From an uncultured Deferribacteraceae bacterium (GTDB lineage Bacteria; Chrysiogenota; Deferribacteres; Deferribacterales; Mucispirillaceae): a stretch of DNA of 27,721 bases. The DNA is taken from NCBI GenBank assembly GCA_947039055.1, contig CAMQYB010000002.1, positions 1 through 27,721 on the forward strand, read 5' to 3'. Positions 14,907 to 23,396 of the stretch are shown piece after piece; position 1 is the first letter of the stretch, and the number at the start of each line of letters is the position of its first letter. The notes under the pieces are model-generated. The model was not told where the DNA came from. It saw only the letters and a list, made by a program, of their open reading frames with translations, and made no database searches. The position numbers and the translations under genes are program-made.

Positions 14907-15695
14907 TTATAAAAATATGATTGTAGCTATACCTGCAAGTAGGCAGTATACTGCAAAATAAGTTAATTTAGCATTTCTCACAACATATAGCATAAAAGAT
15001 ATAGCGAACAGTGCTGTAATAAAAGCAGCTCCCATACCTAATAGATATATGTTCATATCTGCGAGTGACGTTTTATCGATATCATTTAATTGTAATAGTG
15101 TAGCACCTAATATTGCAGGTAGCGATATTAACATTGAGAACTCTGCTGCTTCTTTTCTATTTACGTTTAACATAACAGCAGTTGCGATCGTTGATCCTGA
15201 TCTTGATATCCCAGGAAAAACTGCGATACCTTGAATGATACCTATAATTATAGCTGATTTAGTTGTTAATTTTCCTGTTGGATTAAATTTATCAGATATG
15301 TATAATATTACAGATGTTAAGACTAGTGCGTAACCTATTATAGTTGTGCTTTGGAACACACCAGTAGCTATGTTTCGCAAAGCAAGTCCGATTATACCAG
15401 TTGGGATTGATGCTAAGATTATCCCCCATAGGTATCGTTTATTTTCAAAATATATCATACTAAACCGTTTAAAGAATATACCTAAGAAAGCTTTGAATAT
15501 TAATACTATTCTGCTTCTAAAATATATTATTATAGCTAGCATCGTTGCAAAATGGAGTAATGTTTCGTATAGGATATCTTCTTTTTGGAGATTAATTAAG
15601 TGTGATGCGATAGCTAGATGTCCAGATGAACTTATCGGTAAAAATTCTGTAACGCCTTGTAGGACTCCAAGTAAGACTGCTTCTAATAAATTCAT
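14907..15695 (-). CDS. uppP: undecaprenyl-diphosphatase (UppP/BacA)
   Basis: 262 residues, an integral membrane phosphatase that recycles undecaprenyl diphosphate to the lipid carrier used for peptidoglycan and other surface polymers. Both family signatures are present: QGVTEFLPISSSGHL (13-27) with Glu17, and PGISRSGST (161-169). Several hydrophobic helices follow each. The Shine-Dalgarno AGAGG lies inside the last codons of rnj, whose stop is only six bases upstream, so translation is probably coupled. The family is linked to bacitracin resistance. With ispF in the same operon, isoprenoid supply and lipid carrier recycling are linked. Confidence 0.96.
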   Translation of the reverse strand: MNLLEAVLLGVLQGVTEFLPISSSGHLAIASHLINLQKEDILYETLLHFATMLAIIIYFRSRIVLIFKAFLGIFFKRFSMIYFENKRYLWGIILASIPTGIIGLALRNIATGVFQSTTIIGYALVLTSVILYISDKFNPTGKLTTKSAIIIGIIQGIAVFPGISRSGSTIATAVMLNVNRKEAAEFSMLISLPAILGATLLQLNDIDKTSLADMNIYLLGMGAAFITALFAISFMLYVVRNAKLTYFAVYCLLAGIATIIFL

Positions 15696-15701
15696 TATAT
15701 G

Positions 15702-17348
15702 TTAAACCTCTTCAATGTTGATAGATATTGCTATATCTCTATTGTAATTTTTCTTAAAATATTTCTTTATTGATTTTACTATAAACGTATGCCACCCAGT
15801 GACAGACGTTCTTTCAAATATACCGTTATCGGTTGAGTTTACAATAAACTCTTTTAAATTATCTCTAAGTGTGTTTGATAAGCTTAGACCGAAAACAGAT
15901 ATATAAGGACCGTATAGGATACTATTTTTCTGAATATTTATCAAGAGAGTGATAGATATAGCACCATTCATAGATACCCGAACTCTCTCTTTTAGATCTT
16001 TAAGATTTAATAACGATTTTGAGAATGAGTCTATATAAGATTTCTCTAACTCAATTTTTTCAATCTCAACAAGCTCACCGTCGTTGAAAGTTACTTTATC
16101 GCCAGTATCTATAATCAGTACAGAATTTTCATCAACTAAGTTATTATCTACTGCAATTTTTTTATGTCCTTGCAGATGCATATATTCACCGTGTATAGGT
16201 ATAAGATAATCAGGACGCAACAATTTTATTAAAAATAATGTATCAGAACTTGATCCATGTCCAGACACGTGTATACTGTTATCACGATCAGAATAAACTT
16301 TTGCACCATATCTATATAACCTGTTTTTAATCTCTATCAATCTATGTTCGTTGCCAGGGATTACTCTTGATGAGAATATGAATGAGTCGGTATCACATAC
16401 ATTAATATTAATATAATCGTCGTACGATATCTTATTCATAATAGACATTCTTTCGCCTTGCGATCCTGTTGCCAATATAATAATTTTATTTTTATCATAG
16501 TTAGCCATCGCTTTGCGTGTGATAACTCTACTATCGTCAATTTTAATTTTAGATAACTGTTTCGCAAGTGCAATACTTCTAGTAAATGAACTGCCTTCAA
16601 TAACGATATATTTATCAGTTTCAGTTGCTATATCAAAAACCTGTTGAAGCCTCTCTATATTAGATGTGAAGGTTGTGAAAAATACTCTACCTTCTGCGGT
16701 TTTTATAATATTAGTTAGGTTTTGTTTAATAAATTTTTCACTTTTAGTAAATCCACGTGATAGAACATTTGTAGAGTCTGCAACTAAACAGTTTAAGTTC
16801 TGATTTGCAACATCTAAAAAAGGTTTAAGTTTAAAAGGTGTACCATTATATGGATTGAAATCAATTTTATAATCAGACACATGAAGAACAGTAAACCCAT
16901 CGTGCGACCGTAAATGTATAGCACCAGTTTCAGGTATAGAGTGACTTATCGGAATAAACTCAATATCAATATCAGTTATAGATATTTTAGGAGTTGTATC
17001 AAAATATATTTTATTCTTAACTTTTAGCGATGCACTTTCAAGTTTATGTTTAATAAGCTCAAATGTATATCTTGTTGTTGCAACAGTTAAATCTTTATAC
17101 CTTTCAATTAGATATTTGATTGCACCTATATGATCTTCATGTCCATGAGTTAGAACGCAGATTATATCTTTATGTTTAATAGTTTCTAAATAGTTTAGAT
17201 CAGGTATCTCTTTATCTATCCCAACATTATCATCAAAAAATTTTACGCCACAATCTATAATTACGGCAGATTTCTCTGTTTCATAAACATAACAGTTCAT
17301 ACCTATTGCACCGATACCGCCTAACGCTATAAATGATATTTTAGACAT
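15702..17348 (-). CDS. rnj: ribonuclease J
   Basis: 548 residues, a metallo-beta-lactamase/beta-CASP nuclease that degrades and matures RNA, with endonuclease and 5'-3' exonuclease activity. The metal motif HGHEDH is at 68-73. Further ligands lie in HSIPE, SDYKID and HVSGHGSSSD (beta-CASP), and PIHGEYMHL follows. A C-terminal domain of about 100 residues is present. One base separates the ispF stop from this ATG (TAAGATG), so the two are probably translated together; AAAGGT about 11 bases upstream may serve as ribosome site. It would be a main mRNA decay enzyme, alongside the helicase at the left edge, but no physical link is shown. Confidence 0.97.
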   Translation of the reverse strand: MSKISFIALGGIGAIGMNCYVYETEKSAVIIDCGVKFFDDNVGIDKEIPDLNYLETIKHKDIICVLTHGHEDHIGAIKYLIERYKDLTVATTRYTFELIKHKLESASLKVKNKIYFDTTPKISITDIDIEFIPISHSIPETGAIHLRSHDGFTVLHVSDYKIDFNPYNGTPFKLKPFLDVANQNLNCLVADSTNVLSRGFTKSEKFIKQNLTNIIKTAEGRVFFTTFTSNIERLQQVFDIATETDKYIVIEGSSFTRSIALAKQLSKIKIDDSRVITRKAMANYDKNKIIILATGSQGERMSIMNKISYDDYININVCDTDSFIFSSRVIPGNEHRLIEIKNRLYRYGAKVYSDRDNSIHVSGHGSSSDTLFLIKLLRPDYLIPIHGEYMHLQGHKKIAVDNNLVDENSVLIIDTGDKVTFNDGELVEIEKIELEKSYIDSFSKSLLNLKDLKERVRVSMNGAISITLLINIQKNSILYGPYISVFGLSLSNTLRDNLKEFIVNSTDNGIFERTSVTGWHTFIVKSIKKYFKKNYNRDIAISINIEEV

Positions 17349-17349
17349 C

Positions 17350-17835
17350 TTAGTTTGTACCTTTAGTTAGAAGTGCAACAGAGATTGAAGCGATACCTTC
17401 TTTCCGTCCAACAAACCCTAAATGCTCAGTTGTTGTGGCTTTTATAGTTATATCATCAATATCTAACTGTAAGATTTTTGCGATAACCGTTCTCATCTCA
17501 TATATATAAGGAGAGAGTTTTGGAAGTTGTGCGATTACGGTGGAGTCTATATTTGATATTTTGTATCCAGCTTCAGTTAATAGTTGATAAGATTTTTCTA
17601 ATAGAATTTTAGAATCTATATTTTTATATTGTTGATCGTTATCAGGAAAGATTGATCCGATATCTTTACTAAGTGTTACGCCAACGATACTATCAATGAT
17701 AGAGTGTATCAAAACATCAGCGTCACTATGTCCATTTAAACCTAGGTTATATGGTATGGTTACGCCTCCGATTATAAGTGGTCTATTCTCTATAAAATCA
17801 TGGACATCAAATCCTATTCCAACTTTAATTTTCAT
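17350..17835 (-). CDS. ispF: 2-C-methyl-D-erythritol 2,4-cyclodiphosphate synthase
   Basis: 161 residues. It makes the cyclic diphosphate in the non-mevalonate isoprenoid pathway, as a homotrimer with zinc. The zinc ligands are Asp10 and His12 (GFDVH) and His44, and GLNGHSDADVL precedes the substrate loop. The closing motif ATTTEHLGFVGRKEGI is intact. AGAGGAA sits just before the ATG. It leads the leftward operon; ispD, often its neighbour or fusion partner, is not here. The presence of ispF implies that the organism makes isoprenoids by the MEP route. Confidence 0.97.
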   Translation of the reverse strand: MKIKVGIGFDVHDFIENRPLIIGGVTIPYNLGLNGHSDADVLIHSIIDSIVGVTLSKDIGSIFPDNDQQYKNIDSKILLEKSYQLLTEAGYKISNIDSTVIAQLPKLSPYIYEMRTVIAKILQLDIDDITIKATTTEHLGFVGRKEGIASISVALLTKGTN

Positions 17836-17843
17836 ATTCCTCT

Positions 17844-17911
17844 ATTCTATGGCTAAATATATAAATTTTCAATAAATAATTATTGAAATAGCGAAATAAT
17901 TAATATAGAAT
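17844..17911. promoter_or_regulatory. symmetric divergent promoter region between ispF and the cupin gene
   Basis: A perfect inverted repeat, TTTCAATAA (17867-17875) and TTATTGAAA (17880-17888), places a TTGAAA on each strand. Rightward: TTGAAA 17883-17888, 17-base spacer, TAGAAT 17906-17911. Leftward: TTGAAA 17872-17867, 17-base spacer, TAGAAT 17849-17844. The two are identical in sequence and spacing. The rightward one leaves about 28 bases before the cupin ATG. The leftward one would start transcription inside the ispF ribosome site, so its use is doubtful. Confidence 0.5.
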
Positions 17912-17945
17912 TGTAAGTTACTATTAATATATCGGAGGTTTCATA

Positions 17946-18290
17946 ATGGTTATAAGGTTCAAAGAGCTTGAAAAGAAGAGAATGGAGAAGCCTCGTGGCG
18001 GACTTGGGTTCGTAGATGCTGATGTATATAAAGATATTTTAAATATAGAAGGCAAGATTACTGCTTTCAACCACATGACGTTAGGAAATGGATCATCAAT
18101 CGGATATCATCAACATATAGGTGATATGGAGATATATCTTATATTAGATGGAAAAGCTAAATATAATAATAACGGTGAAGAAGTTTTTGTTGAAAAAGGC
18201 GATCTAACTTTCTGTAATAAAGATGAGTTTCACAGCATAGAAGCGATAGATGAAAAAGGTGTGCAATTTTTAGCGGTAATCATAGGCTAA
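17946..18290 (+). CDS. small cupin-domain protein
   Basis: 114 residues forming one cupin barrel. The first motif reads GSSIGYHQHIGDMEIYLILDG (about 51-71), with His56 and His58 and Glu63 as likely metal ligands. The second reads GDLTFCNKDEFHSIE, with a further His about 23 residues from the end. The metal set is complete, so a metal-binding role is likely. Substrate unknown: single-domain cupins act as sugar isomerases, dioxygenases or ligand sensors. Start supported by GGAGG at 17934-17938. It is alone, divergent from ispF. Confidence 0.85.
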   Translation: MVIRFKELEKKRMEKPRGGLGFVDADVYKDILNIEGKITAFNHMTLGNGSSIGYHQHIGDMEIYLILDGKAKYNNNGEEVFVEKGDLTFCNKDEFHSIEAIDEKGVQFLAVIIG

Positions 18291-18381
18291 TATTTATATC
18301 GGCTAGATTTATTGTATTTGTAGAGATAAGAGATTTGAACGATTAAGTTCAATTATATAAAATTAAGAGGAAGTATTTAAA

Positions 18382-18798
18382 ATGGAAAGAACATTCGGAA
18401 TTATTAAGCCTGACGCAGTGAAGAACGGATTTAGTGGAAAGATCATAGATCGCATTGAATCAGAAGGTTTTAAAATTATCGGTATGAGAAAACTATCATT
18501 AAGCAAAGCAGATGCTGAAAAATTTTATGCAGTACATAAAGAGAGACCATTTTACGGCGAGCTAGTAGCATTTATGACAACAGGTCCAGTCGTTGTTTTA
18601 TGTATGCAAAAAGATAACGCTGTTAAAGCGTGGAGAGATCTTATGGGAGCTACAAACCCAGCTGACGCTGATGCTAACACTCTTAGAAAATTATATGCTG
18701 AAAGTATTGAAGCTAATGCAGTTCACGGATCAGATTCATTAGAGAACGCTAAAATTGAAATAGAATTTTTCTTCTCAGATAAAGATCTAGTTGCTTAA
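18382..18798 (+). CDS. ndk: nucleoside diphosphate kinase
   Basis: 138 residues, normal length. It transfers the gamma phosphate between nucleoside triphosphates and diphosphates. The catalytic His115 lies in AVHGSDS, and the nucleotide-binding lysine near the N-terminus is in IIKPDAVK. AGAGGAAG precedes the ATG. It is followed after 13 bases by thrC on the same strand. With purM and purN further on, this is a nucleotide-metabolism neighbourhood. Confidence 0.98.
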   Translation: MERTFGIIKPDAVKNGFSGKIIDRIESEGFKIIGMRKLSLSKADAEKFYAVHKERPFYGELVAFMTTGPVVVLCMQKDNAVKAWRDLMGATNPADADANTLRKLYAESIEANAVHGSDSLENAKIEIEFFFSDKDLVA

Positions 18799-18811
18799 GG
18801 ATTAGGTTCAA

Positions 18812-20203
18812 ATGAAATATATTAGTACACGAGGCGGTATAAAACCTATAGGTTTTGAAGAGGCGGTATTAATGGGTTTAGGATCAGATGGAGGATTAAT
18901 TGTTCCATCTGTTATACCTAAATTAACCGATGATACTATCAACAACTTATCTAAGTTAAAATACAGCGATCTTGCATTTCAGATAATAAAGTTATACGCA
19001 CCTGATTACGATGAGGCGTCATTAAAAGATGTGATTGATCGCAGTTACTCTGATAATTTTAGAGATGACAAAATCATCCCTATCTATGAAAGTAGCACGA
19101 TAAAGATTGCAGAACTTTTTCATGGTCCAACATTTGCGTTCAAAGATATGGCGTTACAATTTCTTGGAAATCTTTTTGAAGATATTTTAATTAGACGAAA
19201 TAGAAAACTTAATATCGTTGGAGCAACATCAGGGGATACTGGTTCTGCTGCGATTTATGGCATGATGGGCAAGAAGAATATCAATATATTTATTCTTTTT
19301 CCAAACGGTTTAGTATCACCAGTTCAAGAGATGCAGATGACATCGGTTTTAGATCAGAACGTTTATAACTTATCTGTAAACGGCAATTTTGATGATTGTC
19401 AAAATATAGTTAAGGCTATATTTAACGATAACGATTTTAAAGATAAATATAATCTAGGTGCAATAAACTCAATCAACTGGGCAAGAATTTTAGCTCAAGT
19501 TGTATACTATTTTTATATCTATTTTAACTCTGTAAAAAAGTTAGGCGATAAATTAAATGTAGTTGTACCAACGGGAAATTTTGGAAATATATTTGCACTT
19601 TATATCGCAAAACGCATGGGACTAAATATAGACAAAACTGTTCTTGCAACAAATAGTAACAACATACTTTCACGAGCTATTAACGATGGTGATTATACAG
19701 TATCAAATGTAGTCCCAACTTTATCTCCATCAATGGATATTCAAATAGCATCAAACTTTGAAAGATATCTATATTATTTATACGATGAGTCATCAGCAAA
19801 AGTTAATGATTTAATGAACGAACTTAAAAGTAGTAATAAATTAAATTTAGATGATAAAATGGATAAAATCAGATCAGATTTTGCGTCAACTTTTTCAACC
19901 GATAAAGAAATTTTATCTACGATTGATTTATTTTATAATAAGAATAAATATGTGGTTGATCCTCACACAGCGTGTGGAGTGAATTCTGCTATCAAACTTG
20001 GTATAGATAATAGTAACACGGTGGTTCTTGCAACGGCTCATCCTGCAAAATTTGTTGAGGCTATAGAGAGTGAGCTTGATATCAAGGTAGATATTCCAAA
20101 CGAGATTAAATCGTTATACGGTAAAGATCGTAAAGTTCAGGTAGTTGACAGTAATATAGATCAGATCAAAAAAATCATTTCAACGACTGTCGATAAAAAG
20201 TAG
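18812..20203 (+). CDS. thrC: threonine synthase
   Basis: 463 residues, the length of the longer ThrC class. It converts phosphohomoserine to threonine with pyridoxal phosphate. The cofactor lysine is Lys111 in FHGPTFAFKDMALQFL, and GATSGDTGSAA (about 136-146) binds its phosphate. The N-terminal MKYISTRGG is typical of the family. AAGGATTAGG upstream of the ATG is a workable ribosome site. It follows ndk closely and overlaps queA by one base, so the three probably share a transcript. Confidence 0.97.
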   Translation: MKYISTRGGIKPIGFEEAVLMGLGSDGGLIVPSVIPKLTDDTINNLSKLKYSDLAFQIIKLYAPDYDEASLKDVIDRSYSDNFRDDKIIPIYESSTIKIAELFHGPTFAFKDMALQFLGNLFEDILIRRNRKLNIVGATSGDTGSAAIYGMMGKKNINIFILFPNGLVSPVQEMQMTSVLDQNVYNLSVNGNFDDCQNIVKAIFNDNDFKDKYNLGAINSINWARILAQVVYYFYIYFNSVKKLGDKLNVVVPTGNFGNIFALYIAKRMGLNIDKTVLATNSNNILSRAINDGDYTVSNVVPTLSPSMDIQIASNFERYLYYLYDESSAKVNDLMNELKSSNKLNLDDKMDKIRSDFASTFSTDKEILSTIDLFYNKNKYVVDPHTACGVNSAIKLGIDNSNTVVLATAHPAKFVEAIESELDIKVDIPNEIKSLYGKDRKVQVVDSNIDQIKKIISTTVDKK

Positions 20204-21300
20204 TGATAGATATAAATAAGAAAGTTTTAACATCAAGATACGATTACGATTTAGATAAAAACATTATCGCAAAATATCCTATGGATAGAAGAGATAATTC
20301 TAAATTATTATATGTAGATAGATCGAGTGGCGATTTAACGGATCATATTTTTTCAGATATAGTAGATCTGCTTGATAGTTCATATATGATAATTGTGAAC
20401 AACAGCAAAGTTATGAAAAGCAGAATTCCTGCAAGGCGTATAACAGGTGGCAAGAGTGAGATATTTATTACAGATATTTTAAGTGATAATGAAGCGTACG
20501 CTCTTCTAAAAGGTAAGTTTAAGATTGGTGATAAAATTGAAATATCAGCAAATGAGTTACTAAGCACAGATGATTTATTGAGTCATGACTTACTGAAGAA
20601 CGATTTACTGAGTGATGATTTTGCAGTAGTTAAATCTTCATTAGGTGAGGGTAGATATCACCTTGAATTTTCACAAACAGTGAGTGATATAATGGATCAG
20701 TACGGCAAGATGCCGTTGCCACCATATATAGATAGGGATGTAGATATATCAGATGACAATCGGTATCAGACAGTATACTCAAAACGGTTAGGATCATCAG
20801 CTGCACCAACGGCTGGACTACATTTTACGAACGATCTAATAGATCGGTTATCGGCTAAAAAAATAGCAGTTGAGGAGATAACATTAAATGTTGGTATAGG
20901 TACTTTTAGAGATATAAAGACAGAGTATATAGACGATCATATTATGCACAGCGAGAGTTACTCAATATCCGTAGATAGTGCGAACAGGATTAATGCGCAT
21001 AAATTGGCAGGTGGAAAAATTTTAGCAGTTGGAACAACGGTTGTTAGAACATTAGAATCATCGTGCGACAGTGGTGGAGTGTTATTATCAGGCGATAGCA
21101 GCAGCGATATTTTCATCAAAGAAGGGTATAAGTTTAAGGTGGTTGATGCGATGATAACTAACTTTCATCTTCCAAAGTCTACATTGTTGGCGTTAGTATC
21201 TGCTTTTGGTGGATACGATAACATCATGAAAGCGTACAAATATGCGATGAGTAATGAGTATCGGTTTTTTAGTTACGGCGATGCGATGTTAATTCACTAA
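20203..21300 (+). CDS. queA: S-adenosylmethionine:tRNA ribosyltransferase-isomerase (QueA), divergent
   Basis: 365 residues. QueA adds the epoxycyclopentane precursor to the queuosine base in tRNA. The start is GTG, sharing its G with the thrC stop (TAGTG). Family motifs are AAPTAGLHFT, a Gly-Thr-Phe site (LNVGIGTF, usually LHVGxGTF), and NFHLPKSTLLALVSAF near the end. The usual NDTRV is changed to NNSKV and LHVG to LNVG. A run of repeated LLSxDD units (LLSTDD, LLSHD, LLKND, LLSDD) forms an insertion at about residues 121-143. The core is complete, so it is probably active, but it is clearly divergent from common QueA. Confidence 0.92.
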   Translation: MIDINKKVLTSRYDYDLDKNIIAKYPMDRRDNSKLLYVDRSSGDLTDHIFSDIVDLLDSSYMIIVNNSKVMKSRIPARRITGGKSEIFITDILSDNEAYALLKGKFKIGDKIEISANELLSTDDLLSHDLLKNDLLSDDFAVVKSSLGEGRYHLEFSQTVSDIMDQYGKMPLPPYIDRDVDISDDNRYQTVYSKRLGSSAAPTAGLHFTNDLIDRLSAKKIAVEEITLNVGIGTFRDIKTEYIDDHIMHSESYSISVDSANRINAHKLAGGKILAVGTTVVRTLESSCDSGGVLLSGDSSSDIFIKEGYKFKVVDAMITNFHLPKSTLLALVSAFGGYDNIMKAYKYAMSNEYRFFSYGDAMLIH

Positions 21301-21332
21301 TTTAATTTTTATAAGATAGCTTTTATAATTCA

Positions 21333-21360
21333 TTGCATTTTATTTTTGCTATGATATAAT
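21333..21360 (+). promoter_or_regulatory. sigma-70-type promoter before the receiver-domain gene
   Basis: TTGCAT (21333-21338), a 16-base spacer and TATAAT (21355-21360). The predicted leader is about 30 bases before the ATG at 21396, which has a GAGGA site about ten bases upstream. Placed after queA, it likely drives the receiver protein, purM and purN. Confidence 0.75.
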
Positions 21361-21395
21361 TAAGCTTATTTTTTATATCTACCGCGAGGATATTT

Positions 21396-23396
21396 ATGTT
21401 AAACAAAGTTCTGTTGATAGATGATAGTGTTACCATTCATAGGGTTATAGACCTATCAATTGATCTTGAAAGACTATCACTTACAAAAGTATTTAATAAA
21501 AAAGATGCAGAAGAGAAACTTCAGAGCGATAAGTTCGATTATATCTTATTAGATAACAAGCTTGATGAAATTCAAGTAAATAGTTTTGTTAAAGAATTAA
21601 AGAGTAAATATCCTTCCACAAAACTAATCTTATTAGTTGGTGCATTCGACAAATTTTCTGAACAGGATTTAGTTAATACTGGTGCAGATGATTTTCTTGT
21701 CAAACCGTTTGATTCAGAAACATTAAATTTAAAATTATCAGATAGAACAGAAATCGTTGAAGATATTCCAACACCGATTTATTTTCCTGAAGACGATGAA
21801 GAAGATAATATTGATACAGCTGAAGATGTTGATAGTATCGAAAATGTAGATGATATCGGTGATGTTGAAAACATAGATAATATTGATAATATCACAGATA
21901 CACTTGATACAGATAATCTTGATCTATTAGGCGATGATCTAATATCACATAAAGATATAGCAGATATAGATGATCTTGATTTTAGTGCAGTTGATGATGA
22001 GTTTTCAACAGGCGATGATATTGATTTGTTGGATATAGAAACTGATTTATTAAATGATACGCCAGAAGATCTTGGTACAGATCTTGATATTGATACAGAT
22101 ATTAATACAGGTCTTGATGTGGATATTAATACAGGTACAGCTTTTGATATAGGTACAGGTATTGATACAGATTTAACAATTAATGATGATGAGTTAGATC
22201 CTATTGATCACTTAATGGGTGACCTTAATAACGATATAACAGATAATGATATAATAGGTACAGATGTAATAGGTACAGATGAGACGTTGGATAACGATAA
22301 CAGCAACACATCTTACGCAAATATATCAGACGATGCGTTCAAGGATATTGATTTATTACTTGGCGATTTTGATGAAAATTTTGGTATTAAAGAAGATAAT
22401 ATTGATGTTGAAAAGAACGATGATTTATTATCTGATCAGGTAGACACAGGTTCAGTTGATGCAGTTAATAGCGATGAGCTTATGGATCGAGTAGCGTTCA
22501 TTTCGGAAGATAACGATATAATTACAGATGAGCAGACGGGTATAGATATCGGTTCGGATGATCCTATTCTTGATGATATTAATGACGAGCTGGAACATAT
22601 AGATGATTTAGATATCGATACTTTATCAGCTATTAGCGAGATAGAGAAAGATATAAATGATGTAGTTATAGATAGTGATGACAATATTAATTCTGATTCT
22701 CCATTTGAAACTAAAGACACGGGAATAGATTTTAGTTTAAGCGATATAGATGTCTCTGCCGTACCAGTTGAAAGAAGTATTAATCTTAATGTTGCAGATA
22801 TTGAAGATATATCAGATCTGCACACAGAAAGTGGTATGGATATTAAAGATACAGCTATAAATATTGCAGATGTGGATATTGCAGATATGAATGTTACAGA
22901 TGTGGATATTGCAGATATTGAAGACCTTTCAGATTTACACACTGAACTAGAGCCAGACCTACATACAGAACCAGATCTAGATATTGAAAGTGATCTACAT
23001 ACAGAAAGCAAAGTTGATGATATAGGTAATGATATTTCATCAACTCTTTATGATGAAGTTATCGTCCCAACTTTAAATGAGTATGAGAAGAGGTTTGATG
23101 CTATTCAGAGCAAAAACGCTAAGAAGAAAACTTATGAAGACACTCTTTTAGATACAGAAGAGATATCATTTATTGATGATAAAAATCAATCAGAATCATC
23201 AGCAGATATCAACTTTAATATTTCAAAAGACGAGATATATTCTATACTTGCAAATTCGTTATCGAAGAAGTTTTTACAAGAGTCGATAAAAGATATATTG
23301 TCTGATCACATAAAGGAATTGGTAAGAGATGTTATTCCGACAATAGCAGAAAAATATATTAAAGAAGAAATAGAGAGATTAAAATCAGATGTGTAA
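21396..23396 (+). CDS. receiver-domain protein with a very long Asp-rich linker and a C-terminal helical module
   Basis: 666 residues. Residues 1-115 form a response-regulator receiver: Asp9 and Asp10, phosphoacceptor Asp53 in YILLDNK, and Lys103 in FLVKPF. The usual Ser/Thr of the switch is Gly82 in LLVGAF; I recall that motif from a delta-proteobacterial/Deferribacterota group of receivers. Residues about 130-590 are an acidic, disordered, Asp/Ile/Thr-rich linker with short internal repeats such as DIADxD and DLHTE. The last 50 residues (from about 616) are helical and end VIPTIAEKYIKEEIERLK, a pattern shared with that receiver group and reminiscent of the PopZ tail. There is no DNA-binding domain. 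Its ATGTGTAA end overlaps the purM start by eight bases. Its role (polarity, motility or signalling) is an inference. Confidence 0.9.
   Translation: MLNKVLLIDDSVTIHRVIDLSIDLERLSLTKVFNKKDAEEKLQSDKFDYILLDNKLDEIQVNSFVKELKSKYPSTKLILLVGAFDKFSEQDLVNTGADDFLVKPFDSETLNLKLSDRTEIVEDIPTPIYFPEDDEEDNIDTAEDVDSIENVDDIGDVENIDNIDNITDTLDTDNLDLLGDDLISHKDIADIDDLDFSAVDDEFSTGDDIDLLDIETDLLNDTPEDLGTDLDIDTDINTGLDVDINTGTAFDIGTGIDTDLTINDDELDPIDHLMGDLNNDITDNDIIGTDVIGTDETLDNDNSNTSYANISDDAFKDIDLLLGDFDENFGIKEDNIDVEKNDDLLSDQVDTGSVDAVNSDELMDRVAFISEDNDIITDEQTGIDIGSDDPILDDINDELEHIDDLDIDTLSAISEIEKDINDVVIDSDDNINSDSPFETKDTGIDFSLSDIDVSAVPVERSINLNVADIEDISDLHTESGMDIKDTAINIADVDIADMNVTDVDIADIEDLSDLHTELEPDLHTEPDLDIESDLHTESKVDDIGNDISSTLYDEVIVPTLNEYEKRFDAIQSKNAKKKTYEDTLLDTEEISFIDDKNQSESSADINFNISKDEIYSILANSLSKKFLQESIKDILSDHIKELVRDVIPTIAEKYIKEEIERLKSDV

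Noticed and set aside
18335..18363. Promoter TTGAAC, 17 bases, TAAAAT before ndk
   Set aside because: Transcription would begin within the ndk ribosome site. The inverted repeat TTGAAC/GTTCAA is noted but not called.
22436..23011. 191-residue Ser-rich minus-strand frame
   Set aside because: It is the complement of GAT/ATA-rich codons of the Asp-rich linker and has no independent signal.
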